In this document: one piece after another, positions 6,697 to 14,178 of the stretch
Layout of the letters: each line of letters opens with the position of its first letter
Position numbering within the stretch: position 1 is the stretch's first letter
Source: a virus
Length of the DNA: 40,720 nucleotides
Strand: one strand, 5' to 3'
IMG/VR virus record: IMGVR_UViG_3300048686_000618
Location: 1-40,720 of that record
The notes under the pieces: generated by a model
Seen by the model: the letters and a program-made list of their open reading frames with translations, nothing else
What the model was told of the DNA's origin: nothing
The model's database searches: none
Program-made: the position numbers and the translations under genes

Positions 6697-8271
6697 ATGC
6701 ATGGTATAATATTTACTGGTCTAGGGAACGATAACTTATTTTCTAGACCGGCTGGTGCGTTTAGAATTAGAACATTTTTAGAACAACATAATTACAACAT
6801 TGAAGTAATTGATTTTTTTGACTCATTTACAACTAGTGAACTTAATAGATTGCTACAACGATTTATATCAGATAAAACATTATTTATTGGAGTTAGCGTT
6901 ACTTTCTTTAACAATTTTACTAAAATAAATGAGTTATTTTCAATTGTTAAAAATAAATATCCAAAAATTAAAACAATTATTGGTGGAACTGAAATTAATT
7001 TGCATACAACTGAAAATAATTGTTTAAATATAAAATTAGTAGATAGAATTATTTGGGGATATGCCGAAGCAACAATTTTACATTACTTAGATTTTTTAAC
7101 AAAAAAACGACTAGACGGTATAAATTGGGTTCCATATCACGGAACTTATGCAATTGATGCAGAAGCAAACTATGGCACAGATTCTAGAGATCTAACCATT
7201 GAGTGGAAGAATTCAGATATTATAAATAAACATGTTCTTCCTATAGAAATTAGTCGTGGGTGTATTTTTAAATGCAAATTTTGTCAATTTCCTCTTTTAG
7301 GAAAGAAGAAAAACGACTATATTAGAGATGAAGTTAATATAACTCAGGAACTTGTAAAAAACTATGAAAAGTATGGTGTAACAACATATACTTTTCAAGA
7401 CGATACATTTAACGATAATCTAGTAAAATTAGAAAAAGTTGCCAATGCTATTGCTAAAAGCAACATTAAAATTAAATATGCCGCGTATTTACGCGCAGAC
7501 TTATTAGCAAGATTCCCCGAAACAATTTCAATGTTAGTTGATACTGGACTAATATCGGCTCAATTTGGTATTGAGTCTTTTAAAGAAGAAGCTAGAAAAT
7601 TAATTGGTAAAGGCGGAAATTTAGAAAAACAGTTTGACGCTATTAAAAAATTAAAAAGTCTTGGTAATATATGGACAAGCACTGGTTTAATAGTTGGTCT
7701 TCCGTATGAAACAGAAGATGAAATTTATAAAACACATGAATGGTTTTTGAATCAAAATGAAATTTATTTTAATAGATGGCAATTTTACGGCTTATATATA
7801 AGAACTAATGCTATGACTAGGTTAAGTGGATTTGACAAAGAATATGCTAAGTACGGCTATAAATTATTGCCAGTTCCAGAACTATGTATTAATGCACATT
7901 GGATCAATGACAGCATAAATATGACATCACAATCTGCTGCAAAATTAGCAGATAAGCTAAACAAAGAAATAGTTTTAAAATCTAGAACAAAATATTTATC
8001 AACTGTTGAAAAATGGTTAAGCGGTGATTTTATTGAAACTAACAGCGCCGATCAATTTGAGTTTATGGAAACTATTTCTGCAGGTATAAAAGCAGAAGAT
8101 GTGTTATCTAATAATATTGATTCAACTACTATTGATAATTTCAAAAATGACAGAAAAGAACTATTAAAAATTTATAAAGATTCTAAGTTAGATGTTAAAA
8201 ATTGGAAAGGCCGACAATTACTACAAATGAGCAATTATTCTAATAAAGTTATTGTGAATAATATTCAATGA
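6697..8271 (+). CDS. Radical SAM enzyme with B12-binding-type N-terminus
   Basis: A 524-aa protein. The first 150 residues look like a cobalamin-binding fold (MHGIIFTGLGNDNLFSRPAG start, later IKTIIGGTEINLHT and IIWGYAEATI). The radical SAM core follows, with the CxxxCxxC cluster motif as SRGCIFKCKFCQFP (about residues 187-200), and TYTFQDDTFNDN, ISAQFGIES and TSTGLIVGLPYET as later strand motifs. The C-terminal 130 residues are helical and unassigned. Relatives methylate or rearrange unactivated carbons on peptides, antibiotics, lipids or tetrapyrroles. Here it is flanked by two dioxygenase-like proteins, with a 4-base overlap to the next, so the three may act on one substrate. Confidence 0.85.
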   Translation: MHGIIFTGLGNDNLFSRPAGAFRIRTFLEQHNYNIEVIDFFDSFTTSELNRLLQRFISDKTLFIGVSVTFFNNFTKINELFSIVKNKYPKIKTIIGGTEINLHTTENNCLNIKLVDRIIWGYAEATILHYLDFLTKKRLDGINWVPYHGTYAIDAEANYGTDSRDLTIEWKNSDIINKHVLPIEISRGCIFKCKFCQFPLLGKKKNDYIRDEVNITQELVKNYEKYGVTTYTFQDDTFNDNLVKLEKVANAIAKSNIKIKYAAYLRADLLARFPETISMLVDTGLISAQFGIESFKEEARKLIGKGGNLEKQFDAIKKLKSLGNIWTSTGLIVGLPYETEDEIYKTHEWFLNQNEIYFNRWQFYGLYIRTNAMTRLSGFDKEYAKYGYKLLPVPELCINAHWINDSINMTSQSAAKLADKLNKEIVLKSRTKYLSTVEKWLSGDFIETNSADQFEFMETISAGIKAEDVLSNNIDSTTIDNFKNDRKELLKIYKDSKLDVKNWKGRQLLQMSNYSNKVIVNNIQ

Positions 8272-8987
8272 ATGATACTAACTTATTTCACGAAAATAAA
8301 ATTACTGAACTGAAATTATTTAGTGATTTGACTACCAAATACAAAACCATTAGAACAGAAGTATTAAATTTATATAATAATAATTATAATATATTACATG
8401 ACTACCCTCAATATAAGATACAAGGATATGATTGTTTGTGGGAAAATTATTGGAAATGTGCTCCATATACACAGTTTGAAGGTGAACATGTAGAAATTCA
8501 TGGTAGTGCAAAGGTTAAATATGTCTCGAATGACGATAACAATAGACTAATTGAAGGTAATAATAACGACGAAATATATAAAAAAGTTTTAACGCTTACT
8601 AATTTAACTAAAGCAATATGCCCTACGCTATATAGCGTGGTAGAAGAAGGCGATAAATTAGGCTACTTTAGGAATGGATTTATATCTGTGCTTAAACCTG
8701 GTAGTATTCTTAATCCACACTCTGGATGGACAAAAAGATTTCTTAGAGTACATTTAGGTATTCAATGTGACCCCCAATGTAAAATAACCGTTGGTCAAAA
8801 AACACAAACTTGGCAAGAGGGAAAAATATTAGCCTTTTGTGACGGAGATACCCATTCTGTAAAACATCTAGGTACTATACCTAGAATTATTACTAGTATA
8901 GATGTGAGTATAGACTGGTTAAAAACTCAGAATATAATTATTCCTCTACCAGGAGAAAAATGGTTTCGTGGAGTAAAATTTGCATAG
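8268..8987 (+). CDS. Aspartyl/asparaginyl beta-hydroxylase-like dioxygenase
   Basis: A 239-aa protein. The C-terminal half has the Asp/Asn beta-hydroxylase core: FISVLKPGSILNPHSGWTKR (about residues 141-160, metal His), RVHLGIQCD, then ILAFCDGDTHSVKHLGTIPR (about 187-206, second His and Arg). These Fe(II)/2OG enzymes hydroxylate Asp, Asn or related residues. The ATG overlaps the radical SAM stop by 4 bases, so the two are co-translated. Like the rest of the cassette it is very A/T-rich, which fits acquisition as a unit. Confidence 0.78.
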   Translation: MNDTNLFHENKITELKLFSDLTTKYKTIRTEVLNLYNNNYNILHDYPQYKIQGYDCLWENYWKCAPYTQFEGEHVEIHGSAKVKYVSNDDNNRLIEGNNNDEIYKKVLTLTNLTKAICPTLYSVVEEGDKLGYFRNGFISVLKPGSILNPHSGWTKRFLRVHLGIQCDPQCKITVGQKTQTWQEGKILAFCDGDTHSVKHLGTIPRIITSIDVSIDWLKTQNIIIPLPGEKWFRGVKFA

Positions 8988-9003
8988 GTTTAATAAAATT
9001 GAC

Positions 9004-9032
9004 TTGATTAATGAGTTATATTAGCCTATAAT
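9004..9032 (+). promoter_or_regulatory. Promoter for the amidotransferase-tRNA unit
   Basis: TTGATT at 9004-9009, 17-bp spacer, TATAAT at 9027-9032, 28 bases ahead of the ATG at 9060. It can also serve tRNAs Arg, Gln and Pro and the genes beyond. Confidence 0.8.
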
Positions 9033-9059
9033 ATATTTTTATGAAAACGGAAAAGATCA

Positions 9060-9689
9060 ATGAAAACTGCTAAAATACTAGTACATGATCCTGTTTTAGA
9101 ACTTGACTGTGCACATGCGGTTGCCAGTGCGCTTAAACCTGAGTTTAAGGTGCAGATGATTACACTAGATAACCTGCATGTGAGCCTATACGATTGCGAT
9201 CTCTTAGTAGTAGGCGGCGGCATTGGTGATAGTGATCTATTTGACGATATTATGACCAGAAACCACGTCCGTGTTGTACAAGACTATGTGGAAGCTGGCG
9301 GTAAATACTTAGGCATTTGCATGGGTGCTTACTGGGCAGGTGGACTATATTTTGATCTAGTACCACTAGCCGTAGGACAATATATTGTTACTGAGGATAA
9401 TGGTATTGACCATGAAGAACCTACTGTAGCAAACATTAGCTGGATGGGTGCACCATATACCATGTACTTTTATGACGGCTGTACCTTTCATGCACCAACT
9501 AAGAATACAGAAGTCATAGCTAGATACCAAAATGGTTATCCTATGGCTGTTATTGAAGCCGGTCAAGTTGGTTTAATAGGCTGTCATCCTGAGAGTGAGC
9601 CTTGGTGGTTTGTTGGTATTAGCCATGACTATACACCCAAACACGCCGAACTCTTAAAAGATTTCGCCATTAGATTAGTAACTAGCTGA
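9060..9689 (+). CDS. BPL_N-like glutamine amidotransferase-fold protein
   Basis: A 209-aa protein with the class I amidotransferase-like fold of the biotin-protein-ligase N-terminal family. It has LLVVGGGIGDSDLFDDI (about residues 49-65), a nucleophile elbow GKYLGICMGAYWAGG (about 81-95, Cys nucleophile) and GLIGCHPESEPWW (about 171-183) with the His of the catalytic pair. The reaction is unknown; the members' glutaminase partner is often absent. The stop codon lies inside tRNA-Arg, so this mRNA must be processed to free the tRNA. Confidence 0.75.
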   Translation: MKTAKILVHDPVLELDCAHAVASALKPEFKVQMITLDNLHVSLYDCDLLVVGGGIGDSDLFDDIMTRNHVRVVQDYVEAGGKYLGICMGAYWAGGLYFDLVPLAVGQYIVTEDNGIDHEEPTVANISWMGAPYTMYFYDGCTFHAPTKNTEVIARYQNGYPMAVIEAGQVGLIGCHPESEPWWFVGISHDYTPKHAELLKDFAIRLVTS

Positions 9690-9760
9690 CCGTCGTTCAA
9701 CGGATAGGACAGCACTCTTCTAAAGTGCGAATGGGGGTTCGATTCCCTCCGGTCGGGCCA
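9686..9760 (+). tRNA. tRNA-Arg (TCT)
   Basis: Acceptor CTGACCG/CGGTCGG, anticodon loop CTTCTAA on CACT/AGTG, T-loop TTCGATT, encoded CCA. It overlaps the upstream stop codon by four bases. TCT reads AGA, a codon used often by this phage. Confidence 0.88.
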
Positions 9761-9766
9761 AACAAC

Positions 9767-9840
9767 TGGGGTATAGTGAAATGGTATCACATCGGATTTT
9801 GATTCCGCTATTCTAGGTTCGACTCCTAGTGCCCTTGCCA
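9767..9840 (+). tRNA. tRNA-Gln (TTG)
   Basis: Starts TGGGGTA as in bacterial tRNA-Gln; anticodon loop TTTTGAT on CGGA/TCCG; T-stem CTAGG/CCTAG; encoded CCA. The first acceptor pair is open, as is usual for Gln. Confidence 0.88.
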
Positions 9841-9847
9841 AAACATT

Positions 9848-9926
9848 CTGGGATTATTGTCAGTCAGGTCAGACGGCGAGGTTTGGAACTTCGAGGCCGC
9901 AGGTTCGAATCCTGCATCCCAGACCA
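9848..9926 (+). tRNA. tRNA-Pro (TGG)
   Basis: Acceptor CTGGGAT/ATCCCAG, anticodon loop TTTGGAA on CGAGG/CTTCG, T-stem GCAGG/CCTGC, encoded CCA. It is slightly long (79 nt) because of the D-loop. Confidence 0.88.
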
Positions 9927-9934
9927 AGGAATAC

Positions 9935-10507
9935 ATGTATAAACAATACTTACACAATTATATTAAAGTATATAATAATTTTTTAGCATTAGATTTTTGT
10001 GATAGTGTTATTGACAGTTTAAATAATGTAAATTACATTAAACATCATTATCAAGATTACAATGATTATGTAATGCCAGCACAAAAAGATGATTTACAAG
10101 TTACAAGAACAATTATTCAAGAAGAAGAAGAGTTAAATGTAGCAATAGTAGCTGCTATAGAAACTTATATGCATAAAGACATGGCAGATTTTGCCCATCT
10201 ATGGGATACTTGTAATGGATTTACTAAGGTAAGATATAATAAATACTTTGTAAATACAAAAATGCATCAACATATTGATCATATACATAATATTTTTGAC
10301 GGAAAAATAAAAGGAATACCTACACTAAGTATAGTTGGATTATTGAATGATAATTATACTGGTGGAGAATTTATTATGTGGGATAATACAGTTATAAATT
10401 TAACTAAAGGTTCTATACTAATATTTCCAAGTACATTTATGTTTCCTCATAGAGTTAACGAGATTAAATCTGGTGTAAGACATAGTTTTGTAAGTTGGAC
10501 TTTTTAA
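9935..10507 (+). CDS. Prolyl-4-hydroxylase-type 2OG-Fe(II) oxygenase
   Basis: A 190-aa protein with the P4H-like core: KYFVNTKMHQHIDHIHNIFD (about residues 103-122, HxD metal pair), SIVGLLNDNYTGGEFIMWDN (about 133-152), GSILIFPSTFMFPHRVNEI (about 159-177, distal His) and SGVRHSFVSW with Arg. The ATG at 9935 follows AAGGA just after tRNA-Pro; upstream in-frame codons lie inside the tRNA. This family is common in large phages. Substrates are unknown; nucleic acid, virion protein and host protein are all possible. The gene is A/T-rich relative to its neighbours. Confidence 0.88.
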   Translation: MYKQYLHNYIKVYNNFLALDFCDSVIDSLNNVNYIKHHYQDYNDYVMPAQKDDLQVTRTIIQEEEELNVAIVAAIETYMHKDMADFAHLWDTCNGFTKVRYNKYFVNTKMHQHIDHIHNIFDGKIKGIPTLSIVGLLNDNYTGGEFIMWDNTVINLTKGSILIFPSTFMFPHRVNEIKSGVRHSFVSWTF

Positions 10508-10523
10508 ACAAAATCATATTAAT

Positions 10524-10600
10524 ATGAGGATGGCTGAGTGGTCGAAAGCAACAATCTGCAAAATTGTCAAATCGGGGTTCGAATCCCACTCCTCATTCCA
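10524..10600 (+). tRNA. tRNA-Cys (GCA)
   Basis: Acceptor ATGAGGA/TCCTCAT, anticodon loop CTGCAAA on CAAT/ATTG, T-loop TTCGAAT, encoded CCA. The T-stem has only three good pairs (CGGGG against CCCAC), so it is somewhat degenerate. Confidence 0.8.
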
Positions 10601-10758
10601 CAATCACAAAATATATCATCTTAAAATCACCTAGCGTTGACACCCTAGTTTTAGAGGTCAACGCTCTTTTGCGTTTAGGTTGGCAACCGCAGGGTGGAGT
10701 TGCTAAAAATTCGGAGTTATTTGTACAAGCAATGGTTCAATATAAAGAGGTTAAATGA
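10564..10758 (+). CDS. DUF1737-like small protein with unclear start
   Basis: The recognisable part begins just after the tRNA (KYIILKSPSVDTLVLEVNAL) and continues with LLRLGWQPQGGVAKNSE and VQAMVQYKEVK. This is the DUF1737 pattern of a short beta-alpha-beta protein ending in a QAMV-like strand. The only canonical start is TTG at 10564, inside the anticodon arm of tRNA-Cys. An ATC at 10603 is the first codon after the tRNA that could yield a natural N-terminus. The tRNA may have displaced the original start. The stop overlaps the pstS ATG (ATGA). Confidence 0.6.
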   Translation: MSNRGSNPTPHSTITKYIILKSPSVDTLVLEVNALLRLGWQPQGGVAKNSELFVQAMVQYKEVK

Positions 10759-11765
10759 AACGATTACTATCACTCATCACAGGACTAGGTATCAGCTTAG
10801 CCGCAAGTGCACAAACTATTACAGGAGCAGGAGCTACATTTCCCTATCCAATATATGCAAAGTGGGCAGAAGCCTACAACAAACAAACTGGAGTACAGCT
10901 AAACTATCAAAGTATTGGTAGTAGCGGCGGTATTCGTCAGATCAATAGTAAAACAGTAGCCTTTGGTGCTACAGATGCTCCGGTTAAGGGTGAAGATTTA
11001 GATAAACTGCAGCAGGTTCAATTTCCTGCTATTATTGGCGGCACTGTACCAATTGTAAATCTTGAAGAATTTAAGCCCAATGAATTAAAGATTACAGGCC
11101 CAGTACTTGCTGAAGTGTTTATGGGAACGATAAGTAAGTGGAATGATGATCGACTTGTTAAACTTAATCCTGGAAAGACTCTACCTAACACCAACATTAC
11201 AGTTGTTCATAGGGCTGATGGAAGTGGTACTACTTTTAATTTTACTGACTATCTTGCTAGTGTCAGCCCAGATTGGGCTGCAAAGGTTGGTAGAGGAGCA
11301 GCAGTAAAGTGGCCTGCAGCCAGCAGTGTAGGTGGTAAAGGCAATGAAGGTGTAGCAGCTAATGTTGCCCGAGTAAAGGGTAGTATAGGTTATGTAGAGT
11401 ATGCCTATGTTAAAAAGAATGGTTTAACCAACCTACAACTACAAAATAAAGCAGGTAACTGGATTAGTCCAGATGATGCAAACTTTGCAGCTGCCGCAGT
11501 AGCGGCCGATTGGTTTAGTGTGCCTGGTATGGGTTTGAGCATTGTTAATCAACCACATAAGGATGCTTGGCCAATTACTACCGCAAGTTTTATAGTTATG
11601 TATAAAGATCCACAAGATAAAAAGGCTAGTCAAGAAGTCGTCAAGTTTTTTGACTGGAGCTTTAAGAATGGCAAGAAATTAAGCGAAGAACTCGACTACG
11701 TACACCTACCAGACAAACTGCAAGCTGATATTCGTAGTAAGGTATGGTCACAGATTAAACACTAG
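10755..11765 (+). CDS. pstS: PstS phosphate-binding protein
   Basis: A 336-aa periplasmic binding protein. It has a signal peptide (MKRLLSLITGLGISLAASA, cleaved after about residue 19), then TITGAGATFPYPIYAKWAE, IGSSGGIRQ, FGATDAP (about residues 71-77), VVHRADGSGTTFNFTDYL and GSIGYVEYAYVKK, all standard PstS phosphate-pocket motifs. The full family length is present. In cells PstS delivers phosphate to PstCAB in the inner membrane. No pstC, pstA or pstB is in this window, so the phage protein would work with host permease to raise phosphate supply. It resembles betaproteobacterial PstS. Confidence 0.95.
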   Translation: MKRLLSLITGLGISLAASAQTITGAGATFPYPIYAKWAEAYNKQTGVQLNYQSIGSSGGIRQINSKTVAFGATDAPVKGEDLDKLQQVQFPAIIGGTVPIVNLEEFKPNELKITGPVLAEVFMGTISKWNDDRLVKLNPGKTLPNTNITVVHRADGSGTTFNFTDYLASVSPDWAAKVGRGAAVKWPAASSVGGKGNEGVAANVARVKGSIGYVEYAYVKKNGLTNLQLQNKAGNWISPDDANFAAAAVAADWFSVPGMGLSIVNQPHKDAWPITTASFIVMYKDPQDKKASQEVVKFFDWSFKNGKKLSEELDYVHLPDKLQADIRSKVWSQIKH

Positions 11766-11775
11766 TAGCAATCAC

Positions 11776-11810
11776 ACTGCCTAGCGTGCTGGGCAGTCTA
11801 ATTGTTATTA
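11776..11810 (+). terminator. Possible weak terminator after pstS
   Basis: ACTGCC (11776-11781) pairs with GGCAGT (11792-11797) around a 10-base loop, followed by an A/T-rich but not T-only tract. Confidence 0.4.
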
Positions 11811-11824
11811 CAAGGAGATAAACT

Positions 11825-12013
11825 ATGATGATGTGGGTTGATCCGCCAAGTGGTTGGCGTTATGGATTTCCTAAGGTTTGGAAAAGGGACAGGCCCATTG
11901 AGCAATGGTTAATTGACAATGGTTATCCAGAACAAGACGTAGAGTGGGCTAGTCAACGCATGCGATGGTGGCCCGTAGGAGAGGGTGACGAGGATGAAAC
12001 AATGGATAAGTGA
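11825..12013 (+). CDS. Small Trp-rich hypothetical protein, 62 aa
   Basis: Very good ribosome site (AAGGAGAT) eight bases ahead of the ATG. The product (MMMWVDPPSGWRYGFPKVWK...) is Trp-rich and soluble, with an acidic C-terminus. I do not know its function. The next gene starts inside it, so the two are coupled. Confidence 0.7.
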   Translation: MMMWVDPPSGWRYGFPKVWKRDRPIEQWLIDNGYPEQDVEWASQRMRWWPVGEGDEDETMDK

Positions 12014-12227
12014 TTTTAAGGCTAGTTGGCGCGACAAGAATTTTCTATGTGCCATATTTGGCTTCTTATTTGCCTATGCTGTTATTGCAGCACTAGGTTT
12101 AGTACTACCAGCTAAAGTTTTTGTTTTAATACTTGCAGCTATTGCTGGCTGGCAGCTTGCTAGTTGGAGCTGGGAGTTTGCACCTAAACTGCACAGTTTA
12201 TTTAAACGACTAAAAATATTCAGTTGA
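11994..12227 (+). CDS. Two-span small membrane protein, 77 aa
   Basis: The ATG at 11994 is preceded by AGGAGAGG. Two hydrophobic segments (about residues 19-41 and 44-59) are flanked by basic residues, with a basic C-terminus. The size and topology would suit a class II holin, but the lysin gene is 11 kb away, so this is only a possibility. Its stop codon overlaps the -35 of the next promoter. Confidence 0.65.
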   Translation: MKQWISDFKASWRDKNFLCAIFGFLFAYAVIAALGLVLPAKVFVLILAAIAGWQLASWSWEFAPKLHSLFKRLKIFS

Positions 12228-12252
12228 CGTATCAGTGGTTTGTCTGTATAAT
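12224..12252 (+). promoter_or_regulatory. First of two tandem promoters for the HTH gene
   Basis: TTGACG at 12224-12229, 17-bp spacer, TATAAT at 12247-12252. A 9-bp inverted repeat, GTTTGTCTG and CAGACAAAC, brackets the -10 and start region and is a candidate operator. Confidence 0.8.
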
Positions 12253-12309
12253 TATATTATTGATTGGCAGACAAACACAAAAACCAAATAAACAACTAAA
12301 AATATTCAT

Positions 12310-12338
12310 TTGACGGGTTGATTGATTGTCTGTATAAT
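12310..12338 (+). promoter_or_regulatory. Second tandem promoter for the HTH gene
   Basis: TTGACG at 12310-12315, 17-bp spacer, TATAAT at 12333-12338, about 40 bases before the ATG at 12378. The segment is a diverged copy of the first promoter (both have AAATATTCA upstream and TATTATTGATT downstream), so it arose by duplication. Confidence 0.82.
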
Positions 12339-12377
12339 CATATTATTGATTCGCAAACAACCCACAAAGGAAAACAA

Positions 12378-12683
12378 ATGGAAACTAAAGCACAAAACTA
12401 CACCCCCGAGCAAGTCCAGTTGATTGTTGAGCAGTACAAAAGTGGTACTCCTGTTGAGCAGATTGCCCAAGCCCTGGGCAAGAGCACCCGCAGTATCGTT
12501 GCCAAACTTAGCCGTGAAGGTGTTTATGTGGCTAAGACTAAAGTTGCTCAGCCTCGCGTTCGTAAGAGCGATCTTGTTGAGCGTATTGCAGCTGCAGTTG
12601 GTGTTCCTAGCGAGCTGTTTGAAAGCCTGGAAAAAGCCAATCACGAAGTTCTTGAGCAGCTTGCACAGAAACTTGGTGTGTAG
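12378..12683 (+). CDS. HTH-type DNA-binding protein (paralog 1 of 4)
   Basis: A 101-aa protein. Residues about 8-50 form a helix-turn-helix-like segment (YTPEQVQLIVEQYKSGTPVE, then QIAQALGKSTRSIVAKLSRE and VYVAK). The C-terminal half is helical and ends in a segment with SLEKANHEVLEQL. Three clear paralogs lie at 28936, 30426 (-) and 34004 (-). The function is unproven; the HTH suggests a transcription regulator or DNA organiser. The start is fixed by AAAGGAAAA seven bases upstream. Two strong promoters and a clean terminator make it a highly expressed single-gene unit. Confidence 0.75.
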   Translation: METKAQNYTPEQVQLIVEQYKSGTPVEQIAQALGKSTRSIVAKLSREGVYVAKTKVAQPRVRKSDLVERIAAAVGVPSELFESLEKANHEVLEQLAQKLGV

Positions 12684-12688
12684 TCTCT

Positions 12689-12718
12689 GGGCCAGCACAG
12701 CTGGCCCTTATCTATTCT
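12689..12718 (+). terminator. Rho-independent terminator
   Basis: GGGCCAG (12689-12695), loop CACAG, CTGGCCC (12701-12707), then TTATCTATTCT. Confidence 0.8.
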
Positions 12719-12724
12719 AGGACA

Positions 12725-13027
12725 ATGATGAAAATTATTATTACTACTCAAGTTTATTGCAACTATAATACGGCTAATGAACCTTACTGGAAAGCTAAAG
12801 GTGCTGGTGACTATGTGGTTAACCTACCTTGTGGCTATACAGAACAGGATGTTAAACGTAAGGTTGAGCTGGCTAAAGCTGTTATTGAACTGCACAATAG
12901 TCCAATGTGGCGAGAAGCCTGGCTTGGCTACCATGTAGTTGAAGATAATGTTCTCACAGACTTTGAAAGTCAGCAACTAGAGTGGGATGGTAAGATAGAA
13001 TATCCAGCAGAGGTCTTATATGTTTAG
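12725..13027 (+). CDS. Hypothetical protein, 100 aa
   Basis: The product begins MMKIIITTQVYCNYNTANEP and has a Trp-rich acidic C-terminus. An AGGACA ribosome site precedes it. It heads a run of overlapping genes that continues to 16636 without its own clear promoter, so it depends on read-through past the preceding terminator. No family recognised. Confidence 0.68.
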   Translation: MMKIIITTQVYCNYNTANEPYWKAKGAGDYVVNLPCGYTEQDVKRKVELAKAVIELHNSPMWREAWLGYHVVEDNVLTDFESQQLEWDGKIEYPAEVLYV

Positions 13028-13400
13028 TGAAGAATTAACCAACAGCTTTCAGCGTTGGGAAGTGGAACTTAAAGAAGATCATGATAAATTTTGGAATGGC
13101 CTTAGTAAGGATGATCAGCTAAAAGCATTTTGCAGTGTTATGCGCCGCTTGTTCAAAGCTGAGATTGAACAGAACAGTAGCTATCGGCACACTCTCTACG
13201 ATGTATTCGGTTTTGGGCCGGAAAGTTATGTACAAGCACAGGTTAGCGGTTTCTTAGCTATACACAATGCTATCTGGGACGGTGAACGTCTTGGCCACTT
13301 AATAGATAAGCTAGAGACTCGTGTAGTTGAAAGCATGCCAGATCGCCCAGAACAACTTAAACAAGTATTCAACAAATTTAGGAAAGATCAATGGATGTAA
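13020..13400 (+). CDS. Hypothetical protein, 126 aa, helical
   Basis: Overlaps the previous stop by 8 bases. An acidic helical protein (MFSEELTNSFQRWEVELKED...) with VMRRLFKAEIEQNSSYRHTL about residues 40-59 and DRPEQLKQVFNKFRKDQWM at the end. Soluble. Not recognised. Confidence 0.68.
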   Translation: MFSEELTNSFQRWEVELKEDHDKFWNGLSKDDQLKAFCSVMRRLFKAEIEQNSSYRHTLYDVFGFGPESYVQAQVSGFLAIHNAIWDGERLGHLIDKLETRVVESMPDRPEQLKQVFNKFRKDQWM

Positions 13401-13726
13401 CTAAAGTTGCAATTAACCGTGATTATGGCCGTTTTGAGATTAGCGATGAGGCCTACAGTTTTGTTGCCAAGCATAAGGGCTGGCAGCACGCTTGCGACGA
13501 CTATGATCACAGCTATTGGATTGATGAACACGGTGTTTATAGATACGCCAGCGACTTAGCTCGTAACGATCCAGTACTTATACAGTGCGTTGAAACACTA
13601 GGCGAAAGTGTAAACAGCAACTACAGCGATATTAAAATTGTAGAAGTGCCCAATGACGTAGACTGGTATATTGATGATTATGATGGCAAAGAGTGGGTAG
13701 CTGAGCAGCATAGGACTTGGCGATGA
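13391..13726 (+). CDS. Hypothetical acidic protein, 111 aa
   Basis: Overlaps the preceding gene by 10 bases and the next by 4. Strongly acidic and aromatic (HACDDYDHSYWIDEHGVYRY in the middle, DWYIDDYDGKEW near the end). A DNA-mimic or inhibitor role can be imagined from the charge but is not supported by a known family. Confidence 0.68.
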   Translation: MDVTKVAINRDYGRFEISDEAYSFVAKHKGWQHACDDYDHSYWIDEHGVYRYASDLARNDPVLIQCVETLGESVNSNYSDIKIVEVPNDVDWYIDDYDGKEWVAEQHRTWR

Positions 13727-13947
13727 AAATACCCGCAGTTTATACTACTAAAGCTGTCTTAGAGCTGTACAGCGAGGAAATAGCCAAGGTCTTAGGGCGA
13801 GAGCCCCAGGACGTTTTGGCTATTAGTGTTTTTAACCTTCGAGATTATGAACTTGCCAAGCTGCTACAATTCGTGTATAATAAAGGTATAAATGACGTAT
13901 TAGACAGCGACCGCACAGAAGATGTTGGGCGAAGTCAATATGATTAA
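13723..13947 (+). CDS. Hypothetical protein, 74 aa
   Basis: The start at ATG 13723 overlaps the previous stop (ATGA) and has AGGA upstream. Product MKIPAVYTTKAVLELYSEEI..., helical, with REPQDVLAISVFNLRDYELA. No family recognised. Confidence 0.65.
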   Translation: MKIPAVYTTKAVLELYSEEIAKVLGREPQDVLAISVFNLRDYELAKLLQFVYNKGINDVLDSDRTEDVGRSQYD

Positions 13948-13949
13948 CT

Positions 13950-14048
13950 ATGGATACTATTGAATATATCATTGTGCATGCAGTATTAATTGGTATATTT
14001 GCTACCATAGTAATACTACATCACTATCAAACAAAAAAGAGAAAGTAA
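13950..14048 (+). CDS. Tiny membrane protein, 32 aa
   Basis: The product is a single hydrophobic helix (IIVHAVLIGIFATIVIL) with a basic tail ending KKRK. It is directly followed by another tiny membrane protein. The pair could be lysis or membrane-stress peptides; nothing specific is recognised. Confidence 0.5.
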   Translation: MDTIEYIIVHAVLIGIFATIVILHHYQTKKRK

Positions 14049-14049
14049 G

Positions 14050-14178
14050 ATGTTAACCCTAGACCTAACCCATTCGCTATGGGACGTAATAGAATTTAAA
14101 GTAATAGTATTTCTAATTACCCTAGCCCTGGCAATATGGCTAGGTAATTGGCTACATAATAGGAATAAAGATGAGTAA
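14050..14178 (+). CDS. Tiny membrane protein, 42 aa
   Basis: One hydrophobic span (FKVIVFLITLALAIWLGNWL) after an acidic N-terminus, with a charged tail. The ATG lies one base after the previous stop, and the gene overlaps the metallophosphoesterase start by 8 bases, which supports translation. Confidence 0.55.
   Translation: MLTLDLTHSLWDVIEFKVIVFLITLALAIWLGNWLHNRNKDE

Noticed and set aside
12306-12698. Minus-strand ORF opposite HTH paralog 1
   Set aside because: Entirely antisense to a conserved gene with two promoters and a terminator on the plus strand.
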